DNA of 64,000 nt from Tetrahymena thermophila SB210 (Eukaryota > Ciliophora > Oligohymenophorea > Hymenostomatida > Tetrahymenidae), in the NCBI RefSeq assembly GCF_000189635.1, contig NW_002476512.1:1054001-1118000 (forward strand). Direction: 5' to 3'. Both the position numbers and the translations under genes were made by a program. Numbering within the stretch: the stretch's first letter is position 1; each line of letters opens with the position of its first letter. Positions 10,942 to 24,609 of the stretch are shown in pieces. Under the pieces are notes generated by a model. The model was not told the origin of the DNA and searched no databases. It was given only the letters and a program-made list of their open reading frames with translations.

Positions 10942-12403
10942 AGTTAGTTATTTATCTAACTCTTAAATTTATAACCAAAGCTATTTACTGTTGAAACTAT
11001 AAAAAATATATTTTTTATTAAAAATTCTTAATATTTATCTTTAGTATTTGTGACTTATAATGAAAGATAAACTGGTTAATTATTTTATTTAGACATTTAT
11101 TCTACGTATTATCAAATTCAAATTCAAGCTCCAGATTCAATTTTTATAAAAATTATTCAACCTTTTGTTTGTTTGGTTATTTAATTAATTTTTTTATTGC
11201 TCTCTCTGCAGTCATCAATCAAAACGTTTTAACTAAAAAACATAAAAACTAATTTTGAATAAGATTTATTTTTATATAAAATATTTTTAAAATTCTTAAT
11301 TTTCAAATACCTATAAAAAATAAATTACAGATAGAAGTAATTAATTGGATATCTTATATTTACTTTTTTGATATTTATGTAAAAACATGAAACCTAAATT
11401 TATATCTAGAATAATAAATTAATCCAGCAAAAATTAAATCTTCCATATTTAAATCTGGTAAAGTTATTAAAAATAAATTACTATTAAAACGCTTACACTT
11501 TTTATTTATTAATTAATTATTTTAATTTCAAAAAATAATCTAAATTGTTCAAGTAGTTAAATTGTAATGCTAACTATTTAGTCATATAAAATTTATACAT
11601 TTTCGTTTGATTATCTAAAAATCCATTCAAAATTTATTTAAGGAATTCTTAAAGGGATAAAGCTTTTAATTTATTAATAATTTAACATCAAAACCCAATT
11701 AATCTTTTCTGAAAAATATTTAAGGTGTTTATTTTTATTAACTAAATATTTCATTTTAAGAATAAAGATGCTGCAAAAAGAAATGTTTGCATTTTTTGTA
11801 ACAAAATAAAGTAGATTTATTGGGTTTAGATAATGAGAAAAATTAAAAGTATTTAGGCCATTAAGTTGAGAACTATTAATATGATTAAATTTAAATTATA
11901 TCACAATCTAAATTAAATTAAAGCAATATAATTAATCTCTTTTTTATTAAATAAAATTTAAAGTTGATTTTTTTATAAAAACTTGATTTTCTGCCATCTG
12001 AAAAATACCATTATTAAATCTTACATAAAAATGTAAGTTCATAAAATTAATTTTTTAAAAATTAGTCCAGTATCAAATAAAACTTTATACACAAATAAAT
12101 AAACAAGTTAAGGATTTATTAACTTTTTTTTCTTGAATTAAGCAATAAAGAATTTATAATGCTCTAAAAATAGCTTTAAATTTAAAAATGTTTTATCCTA
12201 AATATTCTTATTTAATATTTTTACTCTTTTAATTATAAATAAACAAATATATATCAATTATAATATTTATACTTAAAACAATGAATATCCTTTCATTAAA
12301 TCAATTTTCAAATAATTTTAATAAAGAAAAAAAATTACATTTAGTTTGTATAAATTACATTTTATGCTTTAGTAAATTATATTTTAATAAATTTACTAGG
12401 AGT

Positions 12404-12496
12404 ATTTAGTTAGTAGTTAGTTAGTTATTTAGTTAGATAGATAGATAATTAGTTAGTTAGTAAATTAATTAATAGTTAGTAGGTTAGATAGTAAGT
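12404..12496. repeat. (TTAG)n/(ATAG)n simple repeat
   Basis: Degenerate TTAG and ATAG tetranucleotide runs lie just downstream of gene B's stop codon. Shorter versions occur at the equivalent place after C (about 18490-18545) and D (about 24455-24510). The length therefore varies between otherwise homologous duplicate units. Confidence 0.85.
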
Positions 12497-12581
12497 CGTA
12501 TTTATGTATTTTTTTTTTTAATGCTATTTATCAATTAATTTTTTATTACTAGGGTTATGATTAATTTTCTACAAAAGAAGT

Positions 12582-15500
12582 TCATGAATCTCTGCTGCTA
12601 TACTCTAGTTAATATTAAATGAAATAATCCTAGAAGTTTTAATTAATTTTTTGGAACTATTTAGGAAGATCTTATCTTGAAAAAGTTGGTAAAATAAAAT
12701 TTGATATGCTTCTCCCTAATTTTAGTGTTCTTTCAGAAATTTTTTTATCAGTTCTCTTTTACATATTTTCTTTTAAGTGATTTAAGAGGAGTTCTAATTT
12801 GTATTCTAATTTTATTTGATCAGTTTCTCCAAAATTTTAGATGCTTTTAAGCATTTCTAAAGGTATGAGGATTTTTTTTTCTGCAACTCTGCCTAAGGCT
12901 TCAAGAAACTCTATAAATGACATGTTAATAAATTTATTATTATTGATTTCATCAATTTGAATCATAATTGAAAGATTAAACATAATTTAAACATCTTTTT
13001 CAGTAAAAGATTCACTTAACAATTTAAATTGCTTAACCATGTCAGTAAATTCATAAATACTCATAGATTTTTGGAATTTCAAGTTTCTTTTTTCTTCTTT
13101 TTTACTGTCAGCCCATCTATGCCATATTTCTTAGATGGTGTCCATGTAATTTTTAAGTACTTATTCACATCCTTCATTCCAGAATCTTTCATCTCTCCAT
13201 TTTTAAGGGTCTTCTATTTCTTCTATTACTGATTTGATAGATTTTTTATCAAAAAATTTTTAGATTGCCTTTTAAATACTTTTGCAATTTCCCTTTCTCA
13301 TATATTTATCACAGATGATTCTTACAATCAGTTCTAAAAATTAAAATCTTATAACTGCTTTCTCAGGATTTAAATAGTTGCGTTCCTTATCTGTATTTGA
13401 GATAGCTGAAATAAAGTTGTAATCAATGTCTACTGTTTTATATAATTTTCCATCTGTCAATTTCATTTTGTTTGCTAAAGCAAGAAATTAACTCTAAGAA
13501 ATTGTTGGTATATCACCAATCATTCCTATAGAAGAATGATATTTGTAGAAATTGATTAATAAATTATAATGGTTCTTAAAAAGTTCTTTTACTTCTTATT
13601 TTTCCTCAAGATTATTTAAGAAAGAGTTTAAAATAGTATTGATTTTTGAGTTTTCCCAATCGAATTCAAAGCATCTGTTAATTAAATGATCATAATCCCT
13701 AATGGAAGATAAGAATATTGAAGTTTTAATAGACCACGAATTATCTAAATTTAAATAATAAATTTTTTCTTCTTTCCTTGGTTTGCACATAATCAGAGAT
13801 TCGTATTTGTTAGAAAATAAGTTTGAGCTTTTAACAGTTTTTATCTTGTTAATAAACAAAGGAGTTTAGAATTACACATTTTTGCCAGAGTATTACAACT
13901 CGAAAAATTTGTTCGCACTTTTAGTTTTTTAAGGAGTTACTATAGAATTTGAATTATCCTGTAATTCCATTTTATCTCCATGTGAAAAGAAAATTATTTC
14001 AGGATGTTCATTTGCCAAAAACAAGATTTTTTGGTATTCTTTTGCATGATAAACAATTTTACTATCAATATTAGTAAAGAAAAATAAAATTTCTTTATTT
14101 GGTGGACACATTCTGGTTAAAAAAAATCTGGTAGGGTTATTAAGATCATGCTTCATTAAGCAGGGTTAGTAATTATCAAATTAAAAGTGTAAAAAAACAG
14201 GGTATTTACAAAAAGAACTACTTTATTAAGTAAATATTTCAAAAGTAAATTCAACCCATCCATCACATATCCAGCAAACACCATTTTTTAAATTGTTTTA
14301 TTGTGAGCTTTTAATAAATTAAAAATTTATTTTGAAAATTGTTTAAAAAATAATAAAATTTACTTTGTTCTTGTTTGAAGTCCTTCAATTCTTTAATGCT
14401 AAATATCTGGTTCTTATTCTTAAGATTATTCGTTTTACTTCATATATCCTTTGGAGTCAAAATACCAATTTCCTTCGTTACCCAAGTAGTGTATTCCAAA
14501 TAGAGTTTTATTTTTTTAAATAGATGTTGATATCTCTACAGATTCCTCAATAGAAATATTATTATAAGAAAGGTCTAAGTGCTTTAATTTAGAGTTTTTA
14601 TTTGAAATGCTATTAACAATGTTCAAGCAAGCATTTAGCCCTTGAGGAAATCCAATGTTATTTTTGCTTAAGTCTAAGACCTATTATATATTTTTATGAT
14701 TATTTATTAATTGAAAATTTTAATAAAAACAAATTAATACTTGTAAGCTGTTGTTGCCTTCTAAACCTTAGGCCAGACAAAGTGCACCTTCAGAAGTGAT
14801 ATTGTTTTGGCTAATGTATAATTCATTGAATTCAGTATTTTTCAAGAAATTAGAAAAACATTCCATGCAGCCATCAGTTAAACAGTTTTAAGATAGATTG
14901 AGAACAGATAAATTATATTCAAGAAGAGCTGAGTATATTTAATTGAAACCAATATCTCCTATGTTATTGTTCTCCAAATTTAGAATTTTTAAATTGGAAT
15001 AAAAAGATTTCTGTGAGAGTGGATTTAAGCATAGAGAAAGATCTTAACTTCCAAGGTTATTTGACTGTAGGTCTATTTCTTGAATTTGTTAAGGTAATTG
15101 CGAAAATAAAATCTCAAGAATTTAAGATGTTAGGTTATTATTTTTTAGCTTCAAAACAGTAAAATTACTCTTATTTGGTCTGTTAAGAATCTAAATGATT
15201 ATTTTAGCAAATTTTTCTGATATTGTTTTATATGATAAATCAATAACATTTTGGTTTTGATTTGATTCTATGCTATCCTCTTAAAAGAAAAAGGAGTCAA
15301 TTCCAAGCTTTTTTTGAATCAAATTAGAGTTTTCAGATTCTTTTAAAAAAGTAATATCTTCATCATTACTATTGCATTTGTTTGAGATATTAGAAATATT
15401 TAGTTGCTTTAAATTTCTGATTGAATGTTGACTTTTTTTAGAATCTTTATTTTTGAAATTAATATTAGGCATGCAATTTCTTGAGGAATCTAAATTCTAA

Positions 15501-16084
15501 GATGGAGATGATTAGAGATAGACTAGTGATTTTATAGATTGTCTCTAAACTGATTTATATGGACTCAACTTTATGCTATTTTTTATAATATCTCTATCAC
15601 TTATTTGTTCGAAATTTAACAAACTAGAAATATTTGCTTCTTTTGCAGCAGTCATCTTAGATTTAATTTATTTCTTCAAGCTAATCTTTATAGATTTTCC
15701 AAATATATCATATTAGCAGATACTATTCAAATCTCTCTTTTTTTATGTTTTGGATTAATTAATAGTAAAAGATTTAAAATCCTTCTAGTTTAGTTTCTGA
15801 TTTATCAAGGAATTTTCCCATCCTGGAGATTGACTCTTATATTTGGATTCTGCAATGCTTCTAATAGGAGTTTTTTTTACATCCACTGAATTCATGGTCG
15901 ATAAACTTGAGCTAAAGATCTATTTTATGGAGGATCTATTTTCTAGAGAACAAAATATAATTTTTTTACTTAGTCTTTAGCTACTAACAGATTTTTCAAG
16001 AAATTAGTTAATTCTTTTATCCATTAAAGGCTAGATTATAGGTGAGTAGCTTAGATCTCTCATAGCAGGAGGAAGTGAAGTCAT
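12582..16084 (-). CDS. LRR / CWICDGW-module / EF-hand-like protein, paralogue B
   Basis: ATG at 16084, TGA at 12582. Exons are 14741-16084, 14364-14680 and 12582-14307; introns of 60 and 56 bp are at the same positions as in A. Total coding 3,387 nt, 1,128 aa. The N-terminus MTSLPPAMRDLSYSPIIQPL leads a Ser/Lys/Gln-rich disordered region to about residue 260. LRRs follow (LKILNLENNNIGDIGF, LSVLNLSQNCLTDG). Then GIHYLGNEGNWYFDSKGY, CWICDGW, RMCPPNKEILFFFTN, CFEFDWENSKINTILNSF, and a C-terminal helical region with FIEFIEALGRVAEKK. Compared with A, acidic and aromatic residues of the central module are partly altered: the LDFENYRPHYM block reads as a shorter FxNYxPC form. It is the first unit of the three-copy duplication. 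No promoter is identified, but the upstream block conserved in B, C and D is the natural candidate. Confidence 0.85.
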
Positions 16085-18641
16085 TTTTAGTTTATAATTT
16101 ATATTTTTTGTTATTATTAATTGTTTATCATAGATCGATAATAAATATTTGGTTGGTTTTAAATCAGAATATAAACACTAAGCAGGATGCTACTTCTGCA
16201 AGTAAACATCAATCAAGAATCTCGAAGTTTAATTAGATAAGCGATTGTGCTATTTGAAATTAATTCAGATAACAACTTTTCTAATATTTATTAACCTCAA
16301 AACAAAAACCCATAATTTACTGATAAATTATGATCACTGCCACCTGAATTTTATTTTGTAAATAAATAAGATTGTTTAAATTTAGAAGCATTATTTAATC
16401 TATTAATAAATCAAAAAGAGAGACAGACAGACAAATAAATAGATAAAAAAATAGATAGGTAATGTATGAAGATATATTTAGGTGTTAATTAATTGGAAAG
16501 ATTAATATTCAAAATTCTTTGAGCTTTAAAATTTCATTTAGAGACTTAAAAATATTAAGCTGAAAAAATTAATAAATTGAAGATTTTTGAGGTTGGGAAT
16601 AAAAGGTAAGCAAGCAAGCATAGTAAATTATATAAAGTTTTGAATTTCCACCAGATTTAGTTTAATTTAAAAATTCAAGAAAATGAATTTTGAAAGCTAT
16701 TTAATAAATTAATTGTTATAATAATATTAATTTTAGTAAATGCGTACCTTAATTAAAAGAATAATCTAAGCTCCACTAATTTTTCCTTGAAAATTCTTCT
16801 TTAAACATAAATTTATGTAATTCAACTAAATGTTTGTTATATATTAAGCAAATATACATTCTTATTTTCATATAATGCCGATGTGTAAGTAAGTAATAAG
16901 AAATAAATATATTGACTAAATAATTTTTTCTACTAGAAATACCAGAGGAAAATATGCCTAAATTATTTTATTAATTTACATATTGACAAAAGAATAATCG
17001 AAACGCATAACTTTCATTAAGTTTTATTACTTTTCTAAAAAAATAAATGCTTGTTTATTCATTAAGAAATGCTACTTATAGTTTAAATACACTTAAATTC
17101 ATTAAATAAATGGTGAAAGATAGTAATTCAGAAAACTATCGATTAAAATATAAAATATTAATGTAGATTTAGTCTTTTAAATGCTGTTACAAAGATGATA
17201 TCCATTATTTAAAATGTATCTTTTACAAATTTAATTAATTTTTCTTCCTCTTAAATTGAGTGGTTAATTTACTTCAAAGCTAATAACATCTATCTTTTCT
17301 TGTTTTAGTGTAAGCAATTAATGAAAAATATAATAATATTTTATCTTATTTTCTTATTTAATAATTAATTCTATTTTTAATTACGTTTAATTCAGAGAAA
17401 AAATTGTTTTATTTCATATATATTTGTAATATTTTAAAATAATGAATTAAAAACACAGCTTTACAGCTTTGAATTTTTCTTTTATGCATTTTACTTTTTT
17501 TTACATTTTATTAGACAATGTTACAGTCAAACCAGATATATCGATTAATCTTATATGTTGGCAAATTATTTATTTGAGAAAATTTTTTACTTAAATGTTA
17601 CAGTCAAACCAGATATATTCATTAATCTTTTATGTTGGCAAATTATTATGTGAGAAAATTTTTTAATAGTGTAACTTTCAAGTAATACCATACATAAAAA
17701 AAGTATTTTTATTTCACATTTAATAAAGAGTGTAAATTTTTTAGACAAATAATGGCAACTAAAAACCTATTTTAAAGTTAGGAGTAGCATAAAATGTAAT
17801 TTTCTTTAACTCTTAATTCAGGTTAAAAATTAAGAGGTTACTATAATAAGTTTTTGTTGCAAATTCGAATAAATTTAATAATCTAAAAACTTACAATTAT
17901 AATAACTTTAAAAAGTCAGTGAGATTACACTTAATTCATGAGATTATATTTTATTATTACCATTTAAATTTAATATAGATTGATCAAATTGTGGTTAAAT
18001 TTAAATCTAATTTTCACAATGAATTTTAAAATCAAGAGATAATCAATCATCAATATATTCAATATTCGAATATTCTAAAATACATTTCGAAATTATTATT
18101 TTAAGTAATAAAAACCAGTTCATGAAGATATTTATCACACTTTTAATTATCTCTATCTGTAATAAATAATAAATATAAAATTATCAAAATCTTTTATCTT
18201 GACCCTCCAAAAAAAATGTAAATTTAGCCTTAAATCGAATCTTTAAGCCCTCCAAATTTCAAAAATTTAATCAAAATTATTACCGGCCTTAATTAAACCA
18301 CATTTTCAAATTTTTAAAAACCTGCCTTAATATATGAACCTTTACCGTATATATCAATAATAATTTTTTATTTAAAACAATAAAAATGCTTTTTAAATCA
18401 ATTTTCAAAATAAGTTTAACAAATTACATTTAGTTTATATAAATTACATATTATACTTTAATAAATTAAATTTAAAGAAATGTATTGGTAGTATTTAGTT
18501 AGTTAGTAGTTAGTTAGTAATTAGTTAGTAGGATAGCTAGTTAGTCGTATTTATGGTAAGATTGGTATATTTAGTTTTATATGCTATTTATCAATTAATT
18601 TTTTGTTACTAAGATTATGATTAATCTTCTAAAAATGAAGC
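16085..18641. other. spacer between paralogues B and C
   Basis: This is gene B's upstream region followed by gene C's 3' flank. It contains GACA and AAGC microsatellites (about 16420-16440, 16608-16622) and a 76-bp tandem doublet at 17519-17666. A stretch at about 18185-18290 has no counterpart in the other two spacers. No coding frame is supported. Confidence 0.6.
17519..17666. repeat. 76-bp direct tandem doublet in spacer
   Basis: Two adjacent copies start with ATGTTACAGTCAAACCAGAT at 17519 and 17595 and end in GAGAAAATTTTTTA. The equivalent doublet in the next spacer is at 23464-23611 (period 77). Only one diverged copy is seen in the D upstream spacer, about 29572-29655. It is non-coding as far as can be seen. 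Confidence 0.85.
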
Positions 18642-21600
18642 TCATGAATATCTGCTGTTATGGTCCATTTAATAATAAATTGATTAATCCTAGAAGTTTT
18701 GATTAATGTATTAGAACTATTAAGGTAGATCTTATCTTGGAATTGTTGGTAAAATAAAATTTGATTTGCATTTCCCTATTTTTAGTGTTCTTTCAGAATT
18801 TTTTTTATCAGTTCTCTTTTACATATTTTCTTTTAAGTGATTTAAGAGGAGTTCTAGTCTGTATTCTAATTTTATTTTATCAGTTTCTCCAGAATTTTAG
18901 ATACTTTTAAGCATATTTAAAGGTATGAGGATTTTTTTTTCTGCAACTCTGCCTAAAGCTTCAATAAACTCTATAAATGACATATTAATAAATTTATTAT
19001 TATTGATTTCATCAATTTGAATCATAATTGAAAGGTTAAACGCAATTTAAACATCTTTTTCAGTAAAAGATTCACTTAACAATTTAAAATGCTTAACCAT
19101 ATCAGTAAATTCATAAATACTCATAGATTTTTGGAATTTCAAGTTTCTTTTTTCTTCTTTTTTACTGTCAGCCCATCTATGCCATATTTCTTAGATGGTA
19201 TCAATGTGATTTTTTAGTACTTATTCACATCCTTCATTCCAGAATCTTTCATCTCTCCATTTTTAAGGGTCTTCTATTTCTTCTATTACTGATTTGATAG
19301 ATTTTTTATCAAAAAATTTTTAGATGGCTTTTTAAACATTTTTACAATTTCCCTTTCTCATATATTTGTCACAGATAATTCTTACTATTAGTTCTAAAAA
19401 TTAAAATCTTATAACTGCTTTCTCAGGATTTAAATAGTTGCGCTCCTTATCGGTATTTGAGATAGCTGAAATAAAGTTGTAATCAATGTCTACTATTTTA
19501 TATAATTTTCCATCTGTCAATTTCATTTTGTTTGCTAAAGCAAGAAATTAACTCTAAGAAATTGTTGGTATATCACCAATCATTCCTATAGAAGAATGGT
19601 ATTTGTAGAGATTCATTAATGAATTATAACGGTTCTTAAAAAGTTCTTTTACTTCTTATTTTTCCTCAAGAATATTTAAGAAAGAGTTTAAAATAGTATT
19701 GATTTTTGAGTTTTCCCAATCGAATTCAAAGCATTTATTAATTAAATCATCATAATCCCTAATGGAAGATAAGAATATTGATGTTTTAATAGACCAAGAA
19801 TTATCTAAAGTTATATCATAAATTTTTTCTTCTATCCTTGGTTTGCACTTAATCAGAGATTCGTATTTATTAGAAAATAAGTTTGAGCTTTTAACAGTTT
19901 GTATCTTGTTAATAAACAAAGGAGTTTAGAATTACACATTTGTGCCAGAGTATTACAACTCGAAAAATTTGTTCACACTTTTAGTTTTTTAAGGTGTTAC
20001 AATAGAATTTGAGTTATCCTGTAATTCCATTTTATCTTCTTTGGATAGGAAAATAATTTCAGGATACTCATTTGCCAAAAACAAGATTTTTTGGTATTCT
20101 TTTGCATGATAAACAATTTTACTATCAATATTAGTGAAGAAAAATAAAATTTCTTTATTTGGTGGACACATTTTGGTTAAAAAAAATCTGTTAGGGTTAT
20201 TAGGATCATGCTCCATTAAGCAGGGTTAGTAATTCTCAAATTATAAGTGCAAAAAAACAGGGTATTTGCAAAAAGAGCTACTTTATTAAGTAAATATTTC
20301 AAAAGTAAATTCAACCCATCCATCACATATCCAGCAAACACCATTTTTTAAGTTGTTTTATTGTGAGCTTTTAATAAATTAAAAATTTATTTTGAAAATT
20401 GTTTAAAAAAGTAATAAAATTTACTTTTTTCTTGATTGAAGTCCTTAAATTCTTTAATGCTAAATATCTGGTTCTTATTCTTCAGATTATTCGCTTTACT
20501 TCATATATCCTTTGGTGTCAAAATACCAATTTCCTTCGTTACCCAAGTAGTGTATTCCAAATAGGGTTTTATTTTTTTAAATAGATGTTGATATCTCTAC
20601 TGATTCCTCAAAAGAAATATTATTATAAGAAAGGTCTAAATGCTTTAATTTAGAGTTTGTATTTGAAATGCTATTAACTATGCTCAAGCAAGCATTTAGC
20701 CTTTGAGGAAATCCAATGTTATTTTTGCTTAAATCTAAGACCTATTATATATTTTATGATTATTTATTAAATGAAAATTTTAATAAAAACGAATTAATAC
20801 TTGTAAGCTGTTGTTGCCTTCTAAACCTTATGCCAGACAAAGCGCGCCTTCAGAAGTGATATTGTTTTGGCTAATGTATAATTCATTTAGTTCAGTATTT
20901 TTCAAGAAATTAGAAAAACATTCCATGCAGTCATCAGTTAAACAGTTTTAAGATAGATTGAGAACAGATAAATTATATTAAAGAAGATCTGAGTATATTT
21001 AATTGAAACCAATATCTCCAATGTTATTGTTCTCCAAATTTAGAATTTTTAAATTTGAATAAAAAGACTTCTGCGAGAGTGGATTTAAGCATAGAGAAAG
21101 ATCTTAACTTCCAAGGTTATTTGACTGTAGGTCTATTTCTTGAATTTGTTAAGGTAATTGCGAAAATAAAATCTCAAGAGTTTAAGATGTTAGGTTATTA
21201 TTTTTTAGTTTCAAAACTGTAAAATTGCTCTTATCTGGTCTGTTAAGAATCTAAATGATTATTTTAATAAATTTTTCTGATACTGTTTTATCTGAAAAAT
21301 CAATAACATTTTAGTTTTGATTTGATTCTATGCTATCCTCTTAAAAGAAAAAGGAGTCAATTCCAAGCTTTTTTTGAATCAAATTAGAGTTTTCAGATTC
21401 TTTTAAAAAAGTAATATCTTCATCATTACTATTGAATTTGTTTGAGATATTAGAAATATTTAGTTGCTTTAAATTTCTGATGGAATGTTGATTTTTTTGA
21501 GAAACTTTATTTTTAAAATTAATGCTAGGCATGAAATTTCTTGAGGAATCTAAATTCTGAGATGGAGACGATTAGAGATAGGCTAGAGATTTTATAGATT

Positions 21601-22144
21601 GTCTCTAAACTGATTTATTTGAACTCAACTTTATGCTATCTTTGATTATATCTCTATCACTTATTTGTTCGAAGTTTAACAAACTAGAAATATTTGCTTC
21701 TTTTGCAGCAGTCATCTTAGATTTGATTTATTTCTTCAAGCTAATCTTTATAGATTTTCCAGATATGTCATATTAGCAGATACTATTCAAATCTCTCTTT
21801 TTTTATGTTTTGGATTAATTTATAGTAAAAGAATTAAAATCCTTCAAGTTTAGTTTCTGATTTATCAAGGAATTTTCCCATACTGGAGATTGACTCTTAT
21901 ACTTAGATTCTGCGATGCTTCTAATAGGAGTTTTTTTTTCATCCACTGAATTCATTGTCGATAAACTTGAGTTAAAGATCTATTTTAGGGAGGATCTACT
22001 TTCTGGAGAACAAAAAATAATCTTTTTACTTAGTTTTTAGTTACTAACAGATTTTTCAAGAAATAAGTTAGTTCTTTTATCAATTTAAGACTAGATTATA
22101 GGTGAGTAGCTTAGATCTCTTATAGCAGGAGGAAGTGAAGTCAT
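18642..22144 (-). CDS. LRR / CWICDGW-module / EF-hand-like protein, paralogue C
   Basis: ATG at 22144, TGA at 18642. Exons are 20801-22144, 20425-20741 and 18642-20367, with introns of 59 and 57 bp. Coding 3,387 nt, 1,128 aa, the same as B. The domain string matches B throughout: disordered Ser/Gln-rich N-terminus, LRRs around the first intron, GNEGNWYFD segment, CWICDGW, RMCPPN as KMCPPNKEILFFFTN (the Arg is Lys here), CFEFDWENSKI, and a degenerate EF-hand-like C-terminus. Differences from B are scattered single substitutions with no frameshift, so both copies are under selection or very recently split. It is the middle unit of the triplication, on the same strand as its neighbours. Function is unknown. 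Confidence 0.85.
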
Positions 22145-24609
22145 TTTTAATTTATAATTTATTTTTTTTGTTATTATTAATTATTTATTATAGATCAATA
22201 ATAAATATTTGGTTGGTTTTAAATCAGAATAAAAACACTAAGCAGGATGCTACTTCTGCAAGTAAACATAAATCAAGAATCTCGAAGTTTAATTAAATTA
22301 GTGATCATACTACTTGAAATTAATTCAGATAACAACTTTTCTAATATTTATTAACCTGAAAACAAAAACCCCATAATTTACTGATAAATTATGATCACTG
22401 CCACCTGAATTATATTTTGTAAATAAATAAGATTGTTTAATTTAGAAAAATTATTGAATCTATTAACAAATCAATTAGATAGACAGACAGACAATTAAAT
22501 AGATAAACAAATAGATAAGTATGCATGAATGTATGTATATGTATGTAGATATATTTAGGTGCTAATTAATTGGAAAGAAGCTATTTAAAATATTTAAAAA
22601 TTATTTTCCTATTCAAAATTTTTTGAGCTTTAAAATTTCATTTAGAGACTTAAAAATATTTAGCTGAAAAAATTAATAAATTGAAGATTTTTGAGGTTGG
22701 GAATAAAAGTTAAGCAAGCATAGTAAATTATATAAAGTTTTGAATTTCCACCAGATTTAGTTTAATTTAGAAATTCAAGAAAATGAATTTTGCAAGCTAT
22801 TTAGTAAATTAATTATTATAATAATAGTAATTTTTGTAAACGTGTACCTTAATTAAAAGAATAATCTAAACTCCACTAATTTTTCTTTGAATAGGCTTCT
22901 TTAAACATAAATTTATGTAATTCAACTAAGTGTTATATATTAAGAAAATATATTATGTTATTTTCAAAAATGCTGACGTGTAAGTAATAAATAAGAAATA
23001 AATATATTAACTAAATAGTTTTTTCTACTAGAAATACCAGAGGAAAATATATCTAAATTATTTTATTAATTTACATATTGACAAAAGAATAATGGAAATG
23101 TATAACTTTCCTTAAGTTTTATTAATTTTCTAAAAAAAATGCTTGTTTATTCATTAAGAAATGCTACTTATAGTTTAAATACACTTAAATTCATGAAATA
23201 AATGGCGAAAGTTTGTAATTCAGAAAACTATCGATTAAAATATAAAATATTAGAGTAAAACTAATCTTTTAAATTCTGTTAAAAAGAGGATATCCATTTT
23301 TAAAAATGTATCTTTTACAAATTTAATTAATTTTTCTTCTTCTTAAATTGAGTTGTTAATTTATTTCAAAACTAATAACATCTATCTTTTCTTATTTTAG
23401 TGTAAACAATTAATCGAAAATATAATATTATGCTTTTTACTTTTTTTTTCATTTTATTAGGCAATGTTACAGTCAAACCGGATATATCGATTAATCTAAT
23501 ATTAAGGCAAATTATTTATTTGAGAAAATTTTTTACTTAAATGTTACAGCCAAACCAGATATATTCATTAATCTTATATGTTGGCAAATCATTTATTTGA
23601 GAAAGTTTTTTACTAGTCTAGTCTTTCAAGTCATACCATACATAAAAAAAAGTATTTCTATTTAATATTTAATAAAGAGTGTAAATTTTTTAGAGAAATA
23701 ATGGCAACTAAAAACCTATTTTAAAGTGAGGCATAAGCATAAAATGTAATTTTCATTAACTCTTAATTCAGGTTAAAAATTAAGAGGTTACTATTATAAG
23801 ATTTTTTCGCAAATTCGAATAAATTTAATAATCTAAAAACTTATAATTATAATAACTTTAAAAAGTCAGTGAGATTACACTTAATTTATGAGATTATATT
23901 TGATTATTACCATTTAATTCAATATAGATTAATCAAACTGTGGTTAAATTTAAATCTAATTTTCGCAATGAATTTTAAAATCAAGTGTTAATCAATCATC
24001 AATATTAGATATTCGAATATTCTTAAATACATTTCGAAATTAGTATTTTAAGTAATAAAAAACAGTTCATTTAGATTTTTATCACACTTTTAATTATCTC
24101 TAGTTCTAATAATTAATAAATATAAAATTCTTGTAATCATTTTAATACTTGATTAAACACAAAATAATCATATATTATATATTATCAAATGTTACACATA
24201 TTCAAGTTCCAATAATGTTTAAAATCATATATAATATAAGCCTTAATTAAACCATATTTTCTAATTTTTAAAAACCTGCCTTAATATATGAACCTTTACA
24301 GTATATATCAATAATAATATTTTTTCTTAAAACAATAAAAATGCTTTTATTAAATCAATTAATTTTCAAAATTAGTTTAAAAAATTACATTTAGTTTTTA
24401 TAAATTACATATTATACTTTAATAAATTATATTTAAAGAAATTTATTGGTAGTATTTAGTTATTAAGTAGTAAGTTAGTGTAATTAGTTAGTAGGCTAGC
24501 TAATTAGTTGTATTTATGGTAAGACTGGTATATTTTATTTATTTTTATATGCTATTTATTAATTAATTTTTTGTTACTAGGATTATGATTAATCTTCTAA
24601 AAAAGAAAC
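22145..24609. other. spacer between paralogues C and D
   Basis: It is homologous to the B-C spacer along almost its entire length. It includes the ~77-bp doublet at 23464-23611, a GACA repeat near 22482-22492 and GTAT repeats near 22525-22550. It ends with gene D's 3' flank, which carries short TTAG tracts. No gene is supported. Confidence 0.6.
23464..23611. repeat. 77-bp direct tandem doublet in spacer
   Basis: Two copies start with ATGTTACAG at 23464 and 23541, matching the doublet at 17519 in the preceding unit. This shows the doublet predates the B/C split. The first copy has lost a few bases in its middle. Confidence 0.8.

Larger units (their letters stand above)
10052..12581. other. 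AT-rich spacer between paralogues A and B
   Basis: No recognised gene except the doubtful ORF at 10594. The segment 12240-12581 is the 3' flank of paralogue B and is homologous to the 3' flanks of C and D. It contains TTAG/ATAG simple repeats. Upstream of A there is no sequence similar to the upstream regions shared by B, C and D. Confidence 0.5.

Noticed and set aside
13029-13232. Plus-strand frames repeated in genes B, C and D (also at 25057)
   Set aside because: They lie antisense to the C-terminal coding region of these genes. Conservation comes from the real minus-strand exons.
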